DNA of 64,000 nt from Lottia gigantea (Eukaryota; Mollusca; Gastropoda; Lottiidae): the NCBI RefSeq assembly GCF_000327385.1, contig NW_008709027.1:21840-85839 (forward strand). The letters run 5' to 3'. Each line of letters starts with the position of its first letter. The first letter of the stretch is position 1. Shown in pieces: positions 1 through 8,039 of the stretch. The translations under genes and the position numbers were made by a program. The notes below the pieces were generated by a model. The model saw only the letters and a program-made list of their open reading frames with translations, had not been told where the DNA came from and made no database searches.

Positions 1-393
1 CATATGATTTTTGAATGTACATCAATTAAGCCTCTTTTAGATATGATTCTAGATATGTTAGAATATTTCTCTCAAAATACTGGTTTTACTTATGATCAGT
101 TTAAATATTGGATGATTTTTGGTTATCCTGTTAAAAAAGAAGATAATAATGTATTTCTTATTTTAGTATTTTCAATAGCTAGAATTAGTATTATTAGAAG
201 GCGAACTTTATACAATCAAGATGGTATAATAGTTAATGTATGTACCTTATTTAAGAGAATGTTTATAAATTATATTAAAAATTTAAAGTACTATTTACAA
301 ATGAAAGGTTTTGGACATAAGTTCACTCTCATGTTTTTATCAAATCCTTATGTTAAACTGGATGGTGATAATGTTTATGTAAATATAGATTAA
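1..393 (+). CDS. LINE ORF2 C-terminus (partial)
   Basis: The frame is open from base 1 (CAT, His) to the TAA at 391-393, giving about 130 residues. It begins with HMIFECTS, the degenerate HLxxEC motif that lies downstream of the RT in L1/Tx1 ORF2 proteins, and continues through a GYPVKKEDNN segment also seen in modified form near 11.56 kb (GYPVKKATDN). The RT and endonuclease lie outside the window. No interruption is visible in the part present, so this copy may be fairly young. Confidence 0.7.
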   Translation, partial: HMIFECTSIKPLLDMILDMLEYFSQNTGFTYDQFKYWMIFGYPVKKEDNNVFLILVFSIARISIIRRRTLYNQDGIIVNVCTLFKRMFINYIKNLKYYLQMKGFGHKFTLMFLSNPYVKLDGDNVYVNID

Positions 394-545
394 TTCATTT
401 TGTGGCAATATGTGATTTATAATAATTATAATTTATCTATTATTCCTGTACTATTTTAACATTCAAATATCTGTGATGTTTTAATTATGATTTTAATGTA
501 AATATGTAGTCAGTGAATAAAATTTTACAAGATAAAAAAAAAAAA
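1..545 (+). mobile_element. Tx1/L1-like LINE, 3' end, inserted in a 5S rRNA gene
   Basis: This is the 3' terminus of a non-LTR retrotransposon that enters from beyond the left edge. It consists of the C-terminal end of ORF2 (to 393), a short AT-rich 3' UTR with AATAAA near 517, and a 12-A tail at 534-545. The tail passes directly into nucleotide 28 of a 5S rRNA gene. The C-terminal protein pattern (HMIFEC..., then a GYPVK block) matches the region after the RT in Tx1-group L1 elements. A relative with the same tail context (aagat plus A-run) ends at 11974. Tx1-group elements are known to be site-specific and one lineage targets 5S genes; assignment to that lineage is inference. Confidence 0.8.
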
Positions 546-637
546 CCAGTTCTCGTCCGATCACTGAAGTTAAGCAACGTCGGTCTCGGTTAGTACTTGG
601 ATGGGTGACCGCCTGGGAACACCGAGTGCTGTAGACT
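546..637 (+). rRNA. 5S rRNA gene, 5'-truncated by LINE insertion
   Basis: Nucleotides 28 to the end of a 5S rRNA gene, carrying the internal promoter boxes (GTTAAGCAACGTCGG..., TTGGATGGGTGACCGCCTGG). It differs from the complete copy at 702-820 by a few bases (GTCGGTCTCGG versus GTCGGGCTCGG; AACACCGAG versus AACATCGAG). A T-run follows at 640-645. The first 27 nucleotides are displaced upstream of the inserted LINE, outside the window, so no functional 5S would be expected from this copy. Confidence 0.9.
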
Positions 638-701
638 CCTTTTTTGCAGACATTTTGGCCTGTTTTGCGAGAAAGACCCGCTTGGAAAATTCCCATAGAA
701 T
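638..701 (+). repeat. 5S array intergenic spacer, copy 1
   Basis: A 64-base spacer between 5S units. It is nearly the same as 821-883 (CGAGAAAGACCCGCTT, ATTCCCATAGAAT). The repeat unit is about 182 bp, short for a metazoan 5S array. Confidence 0.85.
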
Positions 702-820
702 GTCTACGGCCATACCACGTTGAAAGCACCAGTTCTCGTCCGATCACTGAAGTTAAGCAACGTCGGGCTCGGTTAGTACTTGGATGGGTGACCGCCTGGG
801 AACATCGAGTGCTGTAGACT
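702..820 (+). rRNA. 5S rRNA gene, complete
   Basis: A full-length 119-base 5S rRNA gene starting GTCTACGGCCATACCACG and ending GTGCTGTAGACT. Known 5S elements can be read directly: the 5'/3' stem (GTCTAC with GTAGAC), the internal control region with A-box and C-box, and a T5 terminator just after. It is the only uninterrupted 5S copy in the window. The product joins the large ribosomal subunit and is transcribed by RNA polymerase III with TFIIIA. Confidence 0.95.
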
Positions 821-822
821 CC

Positions 823-827
823 TTTTT
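823..827 (+). terminator. Pol III T-run terminator of 5S gene
   Basis: TTTTT three bases after the 5S 3' end. The previous unit has TTTTTT at 640-645 in the same place. Confidence 0.75.
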
Positions 828-883
828 GCAAACATTTTGGCGTGTTTTGCGAGAAAGACCCGCTTGAAAAATTCCCATAGAAT

Positions 884-916
884 GTCTACGGCCATACCAC
901 GTTGAAAGCACCAGTT
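884..916 (+). pseudogene. 5S rRNA gene head, cut by LINE insertion
   Basis: The first 33 nucleotides of a 5S gene (GTCTACGGCC... to CACCAGTT), identical to the complete copy, then an abrupt switch to LINE sequence at 917. Together with the junction at 545/546 this defines insertion at 5S nucleotides 28-33, with CCAGTT (or ACCAGTT) present on both sides, as a target-site duplication would give. Confidence 0.9.
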
Positions 917-1078
917 TGAGTTGGACTTCCGGTTTGTACGATAATTTTTGCTGTTGTGTTTTCAGATAGCTCTAATAATTGTTGAACTAATTAAAAATAA
1001 ATTAGGAACTGATAGCGTGTTAGCGTGTGTTTCATGACGTAACATTGGTTGATAATGTCGTAGCTAGAACTCTGGTAG

Positions 1079-2082
1079 ATGACGGAATTCTTAATGGTTC
1101 AGAAGGTTTTGCTTCCAAATTTGTTTATTAGAATCGTATCGTTTATGAACCTTCCAGTGTATTTACCTGATGAAGAAATATATGCGAAGTTTAAATTATG
1201 GGGAGTTAAGGCTGTAACTTCTATTTCGAGGCGTTCTTTTGACTTTAAGGGCAAAAAGAAATTTGATGGAACTCGATTCGTTAAAGTTGAGTTCCCGAAG
1301 AGTGTTATTAGTCTTCCTTATGCTACAAGCTTTAATGGTATTTCTTATTTTATTCAACTCGACGAGCAGGAAAAAGTGTGCTTCAGATGTCTTAATCCTG
1401 ATCATATTCTTTCCGATAGTCTAGATTTCAAATGTTTCAAATGTGTTGGGAGTGTGAACATAATTCTGTAAAGACAGATTTCTTTGCAGATAATGACTTT
1501 GTAGTGCGAACTGCCGAATCTGATACATCCTGCTCAGAAAGTGCTGGGGATAACCGGAATGAGGCTTCGAAAGAGGTTTTTGAAATTGTTGTTACTAATT
1601 CTTCAAATAGTGTTGATAAAGTTGAAAATTACAAAAAACTTGATGTGAATGGTTCTGGCACAGAAACTGTGGCAGATGTGAGTGTTTCAAATTTAGTAAG
1701 TGGTGGAAAAGCTTCTGTTTTAAATAGTAAAACTCTTGAAAACGTTAGTGTTTCAAACATCAACACAGGTGAAATTGAGAGTGCTTCAAAAAGTAATGAT
1801 ATTGTTACAATTGTGGATAATCTTGCTGTAACTTATAACCCTCTGGAAACAAATTTGTCTGAATGTGAAGATGAGGTTTCGATTGGTAGTGATATGGATT
1901 GTGGTGAATCTGTATCTGGTGACCTTAAAAAGAAACCTTTCAGGAGAAAGGTTTTAATTAAAGGCCCGACAGAGTCAGTATTATTAAAATGTACACAAGA
2001 ACGGATCGCCAAGAAAAAGAAATCGCGTGTTAGTAAGCAAGCACTGTTGAATGATACGAATTTTTCGAAAAATAAAACTTAA
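1079..2082 (+). CDS. LINE A ORF1 (zinc-knuckle nucleic-acid-binding protein), frameshifted
   Basis: The first frame (1079-1471) has the fold expected of L1/Tx1 ORF1, with an RRM-like stretch (GTRFVKVEFP) followed by a zinc-knuckle pattern CFRCLNPDH and CFKC. The frame changes near 1450; the continuation (1432-2082, WECEHNSVKT onward) supplies the second half of the knuckle region. It then runs into a Ser/Asn/Val-rich, acidic linker and a basic end (KKKPFRRK, KKKKSRVSK). ORF1 proteins bind element RNA in the retrotransposition particle. The start codon is only the first ATG of the frame, and an upstream shifted part is possible. Confidence 0.65.
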
Positions 2083-2132
2083 CAATGTCTTTACTATACC
2101 TTGTCATAAACACCTTTTTGATAGTGTCCCTT

Positions 2133-4235
2133 ATGGTTAAGATTGCTACCTTAAACGCTAATGGTTTGTTAACTCAAAATTTAAAAACGTTATTGCAAAT
2201 TGTCAGCTGAAAAATCTAGACTTTTTGTGCATCCAAGAAACCCATTGGTGTGATGTGTTTGTTCAAACTACTTATGGACACCTATGGGATGGCCATATAT
2301 ATTTTTCGAACAGTTCGTGTGGATACAAAGGTTGTGCCATCCTGGTTTCAAAACGTTTTGTTAACAAAACACAATTTGCTTATAATGATAACTTTGGTCG
2401 GATTATTGAATGTGTCGTGTCTTTGGAGACACGTGATTTTAATCTTGTGTGTATTTATGCCTCCAATTCACTGAAGGAACGTAGTGAATTCTTTGATTCC
2501 TTGAATAGTCATCTGGATAGCAGTACACAGTACGTTGTATGTGGTGATTTCAATCCTTTTGTTGATCTCTCTCGTAACATGGAATCATTTGGTAAAGATT
2601 CAAAGTTACTCTCTGATTTTTCTGTTACAAACAATTTATCTGATGTCTGGCGAAATAAGAATCCCTCTAGAAAAGAATTCAGCAGAAGACAAATGGTGTT
2701 GGGTTCGTTAAATCAGTCACGCATTGATTACATTTCCATGTCTGTTTCCCTTTTATTGTATACCTCATACTGTTTTATTTCCCACACGAGTCTTAGTAAC
2801 CACAGCTATGTAACTTGTATTTTAAATTTCCAGCGCCATGAAAGAGGTCCAGTAGCCTGGATTCTCAAAAAACTTATATCTTCGTGATGGTCAATATTGT
2901 GATCAAATCAGAGATCTAATTTTAAAGTCGGTATCATGTCCTCTCTATAATACAGAAATTTTGGAATAGTGGGATAACTTGAAATTTAAAATTAAAACAG
3001 CTCAGTATTTGGTATGCAAAGAAGAAGCGAAAACGTGAAAAGGATGAATTTTGGCAACTACAAACTGCCTTGAATTATCATTATGCCAAAGCAAGCTTTA
3101 ATATTAATTATGATTTAGAGCCTGTTGATGTTGAACGTCAAAGTATTTTATTTAATCTTGTCACACGAAAATTAGACCAATATGACGTCAATGCATGCGA
3201 TTTAGAATTTACCCTAGAAGAACTTCATAAATCTTTACATGGTATGAAAAGAGGTAAGTCTCCTGGGTCTGATGGACTAACTGTTGAATTCTACCTTCAT
3301 TTTTGGGATATTTTGGGTCCAATGTACATTAAAGTATTAAATGAAGTTCAAACAGGGGGTAAACTCAGTAGATCCATGCAGCGTGGCGTGATTTCGTTAT
3401 TTTATAAAAACAGGGGTGACAAAACTGATCTAAAAAATTGGCGTCCTATTAGTTTTTTAAATGTCGACTATAAAATCTTTTCAAGAACTCTTGCCCTCCG
3501 CCTTAAAAAAGTCATGTCTGTAATAGTATCCCCTGAACAGTCATGCTGTATTCCTGGCTACGATATTGTCAATAATGTGCTTGAGATATGAGAGATGTGA
3601 TTGATTTTGCTGATTCTGAAGACCTTCCCCTCTATCTATTAAAACTCGATGCGGAGAAGGCGTTTGATAGAGTCTCGCACTCGTACATGTTCAATCTTTT
3701 AAAAGTTTTTTGCTTTGGAGAAAAGTTTTGTAATAATCTTTCCACTTTGTACAATGGTATTCGAAGCTCTATCAAAATAAATGGTTACATCTCTCTTCCT
3801 TTTAATATCCATCGCTCTGTAAGGCAAGGCCGTCCTATATCTGCACTTTTATATGTCTTGACAGCAGAACCACTCAATCTTCTTATTAAGTCAAATTCAT
3901 GCATCAAAGGCTTACCTATACCGGGTTCGTCCTGTCCATCTGTCATTTACCAACATGCAGATGATACCACATTAACCCTCTCTGACTTGTCATCTGTTTT
4001 GGAATAAATTAAAACACTTGATGTTTATTGTTCAGCTTCAGGTGCTAAAATCAACATCAGTAAGTCTGAGCTTCTTTTGGTTGGCACTGCTGTGAATGAT
4101 AATGCTATTGATTTGCCTGTAAATGTTGTTAGCGGTGCCACAAAGATACTAGGTGTTTTTCTCGGCCCTGACAAGGTCATGTGTGATTGACTTACATGGG
4201 TACCTAAAATTGATAAAATCATTATGGAAGCTACC
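2133..4235 (+). CDS. LINE A ORF2: APE endonuclease plus reverse transcriptase, broken
   Basis: Begins MVKIATLNANGL, the APE-type endonuclease start, and shifts frame at about 2200. It then shows IQETHW, GDFN and RIDYI. The final SDH motif reads SNH, a change in a catalytic residue. After an interrupted linker the RT is clear from about 3230: KSPGSDGL, LKNWRPISFLNVDYKI, LDAEKAFDRVSH, SVRQGRPIS and HADD (the YxDD position). It ends in GATKILGVFLGPDK and TWVPKIDKI, the segment after the RT. At least four stops or frameshifts are visible. The APE nicks DNA and the RT copies RNA onto the nick (target-primed reverse transcription). Confidence 0.8.
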
Positions 4236-4722
4236 TGCTCTAAAGAAATCTACCTTAATTATTGGATCATCTAACCTGAATCGAATTACCAAAACCAGTT
4301 CAGACGCTGAAATACATTCTTACCCCGGTGCCCAAATCCATCACATACAGTCAATCCTGGAATCATACGACCATGATCCCAAACCTACTACCATTATTCT
4401 TCATGTAGGCCTCAACAACCGTGATCAGCTACCAAAGACCTCCTTTAACCAAGCCCAGAAATTAATCGCAACAGCCAACAAAACCTTCCCAAACTCCAAG
4501 ATCATCTTAACATGTATACCCATTTCAAATAAAATCTCGAAGAAAGCACAACAGAACCTCAGCACCCTCAACAACATGATGATGGAGCTCAGTACCAACA
4601 GCGCAACAATCTTACCACCCTACGAAAAAGAATTCGAACCAGTTGATAATCTTCATTGGTCTCCAGAAACAGCATTTGTTTGTTTTGGATACACCAGCTT
4701 CAAGCATCGAGTAAGTCTTTAA
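4236..4722 (+). CDS. SGNH-hydrolase-like segment of the PLE
   Basis: About 160 residues that read as an SGNH/GDSL-like fold: LIIGSSNL near the start (block I, GDS replaced by GSS), HVGLNNRD in the middle (block III, Gx(N)N) and NLHWSPE near the end (block V, DxxHW-like). Between these lie alternating helices and strands (KIILTCIPIS). SGNH/esterase-like domains are known in the ORF1 of some non-LTR elements. Its placement just upstream of a PLE RT, in the same orientation and codon style, suggests it belongs to the PLE, though a separate inserted fragment cannot be excluded. Function in retrotransposition is unknown. Confidence 0.55.
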
Positions 4723-4769
4723 ACTAATTACTGGGGATAAAAATACTGAGAGGCCACCGCTAGGCCAAA

Positions 4770-6270
4770 CTGTCAGAATGACACAACATTTGTCACTCTT
4801 TTTAATTACAATGTTATCGTCTTTCTTAAGTAAGTTACTTAACTCGAGCCGCAAAATTCTCACACCCCATCAGCATTCAATCTTAGACCGTGGACTTAAG
4901 TTTATTCCCATACCAAAGATAGCTAACTTGAATTATCTCCGACCATCCATTGAACGATTTCAACGAAATCTTAGCTGCGCATATTTTTTTCGAAACCACC
5001 CCCACGTGGTGCTAGAACAATGTTTATTCCTAAATCCACGTGGACACCCCCTCAGGCCGCCATCCATCCTGAAATATTGAAAGCATTTGCGAGTATGAAT
5101 AGTCAAACAGCGAACCTATCCATAACACACGAAAAGCTTAATCTCACACGGGTGGAACGTGAAGCGTTAAACTTACTTAAGAAAGACGATACCATTACTA
5201 TTAAAAAGAGTGACAAAGGTTCATGTTGTGTCATTCTGAATAGGGAGGATTACGTTTCAGAAGCAGAGAATCAACTGAATAATCCTAAACATTATGCCAT
5301 TTTACCGAAACCAATTTTCAAAGAAACTGCTAACATGATGAACAATATTCTTGCCGATTTAGTCAAAACTAGTTATCTCAAACAGAAACAATATGACTAT
5401 CTGATTGTCGCGAGAGACATTTGTACACTTTGCCTAAAATCCATAAGAATCCAACCAAGGAGTGGCTTATCTCGTATAAAATCCCCAAAGATCGCCCGAT
5501 TATATCTGACTGTGGTAGTGAGTCATATGCAGTGTCAGAATACATTGATCATTTCTTACTACCTCTAGCATGTCAACATCGCGCCTACCTTAAAGACAAT
5601 AAATAAAAAATCTTCGAGTTCCCTCTAATGCTATTTTAATTTCTATCGACGTTTCTTCTATGTATACCAATATCGATAACACTACTGGTTTAACGGCAGT
5701 TCGTAAAGCTTTAAATAGAAACCCAGATCCAAACAGACCCGACGATGCAATTCTACAGCTTTTAGATATTTGTCTTAGTCGAAACGATTTCACATTTAAT
5801 GGTAAAACATATTTACAAACTTCAGGGACAGCAATGGGCAAACGATTCGCCCCTTCGTACGCAAACCTTTTCATGGCAGAGTGGGAACGTGAGGTGTTGC
5901 CCCTCTGTCCATTTGACCCACTTTTTTCACGGACGCTTTTTGGATGACATTTTTATGGTTTGGACTTATTCTATCGAACAGTTTTGGGAATTCTTTGAAA
6001 TTCTCAACAACCACCATCCTTCTATCAAACTAACCGCAAACGTGAGTGACAGAAGCATAGACTTTCTCGATACCACAGTCTTTAAGGGAGATTCCATAGC
6101 AGAAACAAATAAACTGGATATTAAAGTGTATTTCAAAGAAACTGATACTCATCAACTCTTGCACAAGAGCTCCTTTCACCCAAAACATACCTTTTCTGGT
6201 ATAATTAAGTCACAAGTTTTACGATTTCATCGAATTTGTACAAGATCTTCTGATTACAACTAAGCCTGTA
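4770..6270 (+). CDS. Penelope-like reverse transcriptase, broken
   Basis: The N-terminal PLE signature ILTPHQHSILDRGLKFIPIP lies near 4850-4910. It is followed by TRVEREALNLLKKD, IKKSDKGS and LNREDYVSEAENQL, then TLPKIHKNP and DRPIISDCGS. RT motif A is VSSMYTNI (about 5655), motif B' GTAMGKRFAPSYANLFM (about 5825) and motif C LDDIFMVW (about 5940). A thumb-like end (SIDFLDTTVFK, FHPKHTFSGIIKSQ) follows. These are characteristic of PLE RTs, which are related to telomerase RT. Several frame changes make it non-functional. Confidence 0.8.
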
Positions 6271-6414
6271 CGATTGTTTTCTCAAAACTGAAAGAGCGTG
6301 GGTACTCTAAACAATTTTTACGAAACATACGAAATTCCTCCTTAGCACAGATAGCAGCTAAAAACAGACTTTATGCACCTCTAAGTACCTCCAGGTTTAA
6401 TAAGTGCTCTATGT

Positions 6415-6714
6415 TTGTCCAGTAGATGCAAAACATGTCCCTTTATATCAGAAACTCATTATTTTGTAAGCAACTTTACGAATAAAAGGTACCCAATCCA
6501 GGAACATCTAACATGTGAACATTCGAATGTAATATATTTAATTTCATGCAAGAAATGCCCCAAACAATATGTAGGAGAAACTAAGAATAATTTACGAACT
6601 CGTTTTAATGCAAATAGGCCAGACATCAAAGAAAGACAAGCCTTTTTTAATCATTTCAACCTAGACGACCATTCGATAGACGATCTCACCCTAATCCCAA
6701 TTGAGCACTGACAG
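6415..6714 (+). CDS. GIY-YIG endonuclease domain of the PLE, 3'-truncated
   Basis: Shows CKTCPF, then VIYLISCKKCPKQYVGET (the GIY-YIG core as YLI...YVG with the Cys pair typical of PLEs), then LRTRFNANRPDI and HFN. The frame ends at 6712-6714, before the conserved catalytic Glu region would be complete, and LINE sequence begins right after. In PLEs this domain provides the nicking activity. Confidence 0.75.
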
Positions 6715-6715
6715 C

Positions 6716-7536
6716 ACCAAAATATTAGGCGTGCAGTTTGGTCCATATAAAGATAGATTTCAAATTCTGAATTGGGAACCTAAGGTTGCCAAAACTTAAA
6801 AGGCATTGAACATGTGAAAGCAGAGAGAACTAAATCTGAAAGGCAGTAAATTAGTTGTAAATTTTTTATGTCTTTCATCTGTGTGGTATACGCTTCGAGT
6901 TGTTGCTATACCAGAGTGGGCACTGCAAAAGTTAAATTCTGTCATAAGAGATATTATTTGGTATGGAAAACAAACATTAAGGTTACCTCTCTCTGTGCTT
7001 CATTTGACGAAGGTGGTTTTATTGTTAATGTCATCAAGATAAGAATGGCTTCTTTCAGATTAGTTTTGCTCTCGCAATGTCTCAAGTGTTCAGATGATCA
7101 AATATGGAAGCATCTAATGTCATATTTCTTAATGAACTATAAGAAATGAACTGTACTTTTGAACTGTTGTTTGTATCCTTATCTAAATATCATTTGAGTA
7201 TATTACCTCCCTTCTACAGAACTATGCTTTATTCTTGGAATCTGCTTTGTGGAAATGAGCCATTAGAGATATTAGATTACAATGATGTACTTAACCAACC
7301 TTTATTTGATAATCTCAATATTTGTTCTAAAATGCTATTTTGTAAGGATTTTATTGAAGCAGGTATTATTAAGATCTATGACATTTGTTATATTGGAATG
7401 CCTGGGTTTTGTCATATAATTGTATAGTAGAAATAGTTCAAGATTTATATCCAGCTATAAGCCGAGATAAGATTATCAATTAACATTAGGTAATACTTGA
7501 TTTGCTTACATTACATTAGAAGGTGCAGGTATCATC
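6716..7536 (+). mobile_element. LINE B: Tx1-like ORF2 fragment downstream of RT
   Basis: Begins with TKILGVQFGP, the same ORF2 position where LINE A ends (TKILGVFLGP at about 4143), but with clearly diverged sequence, so it is a different family or an old copy. It continues through NWEPKVAKT, ALQKLNSVIRDIIWYGK and FYRTMLYSWNLLCGNEP (7146-7427), blocks typical of the region between RT and the C-terminal Cys/His segment. Several stops and frameshifts are present. It loses similarity just before a T-run at 7537, where an antisense LINE seems to be inserted. Confidence 0.65.
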
Positions 7537-8039
7537 TTTTTTTTTCTTTTTAAATTTTCATGCCTCTAACCCACCCACACGATCAGGTGTTTGGTGGATA
7601 TACTAGATTTAACATATGTACTAAGTAATATCCACCACTCACATATACCTTTGATTAAAATGAAAAAAATATTTAAGAATCTAACAATAGGCATATATGA
7701 GGATCATCATCGTGTTACCATGTTCTAATTACTGTAAGATATAAATGTTTAAAAAAACAGTAATTAAATATACCCTATTAGGATATATTGTATATTGAAA
7801 AGGTATCTGCAAATTTAATATATATTATCACAGGTATGTATATAGAAAAAAATTTTAAATAGATATATATGTATAAAAATTAATGTTATAAATGTATTAT
7901 GAAATTATATTATTAGATGAAGTTAAAAATATTGGATGAGATGAGATGTGATGAGATGTCATGACAGCTGCTCAAAATAGTGAAGTTATTTCGAGCAGTT
8001 TGTGACATATGCAATGTCACTGACATTTTTATTTTGATG

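Larger units (their letters stand above)
917..4235 (+). mobile_element. Tx1/L1-like LINE A, 5' end through RT, in a 5S gene
   Basis: The element starts at the 5S junction with about 160 bases of 5' UTR. ORF1 follows (about 1079-2082), then ORF2 with an APE endonuclease and RT (from 2133). Similarity to Tx1 ORF2 ends near 4235, where a Penelope-like element begins, so the C-terminal part and 3' tail are missing here. Both ORFs carry frameshifts and stops, so the copy is dead. A 5'-complete start at the target junction suggests a full-length insertion that was later rearranged. Confidence 0.8.
4236..6715 (+). mobile_element. Penelope-like element (PLE) with SGNH-like segment, RT and GIY-YIG
   Basis: In order: an SGNH-hydrolase-like segment (about 4236-4722), a PLE N-terminal region (about 4770-5060), a PLE reverse transcriptase (about 5060-6270) and a GIY-YIG endonuclease (about 6415-6714). 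Base use (many AAC and ACC codons) differs clearly from the AT-rich LINE on either side. The coding frame is interrupted several times and the 3' end stops inside the endonuclease domain where another LINE begins. No long terminal direct repeats are visible. The left boundary is placed where Tx1 similarity ends and is uncertain by some tens of bases. Confidence 0.8.

Noticed and set aside
493-831. 112-residue open frame on the minus strand
   Set aside because: It is the antisense of the 5S rRNA array; repeated peptide blocks simply mirror the repeated genes.
4140-6760. Reading the LINE segments flanking the PLE as a 90-base target-site duplication
   Set aside because: The two flanks differ too much in sequence; they are diverged LINE copies, not duplicate target DNA.
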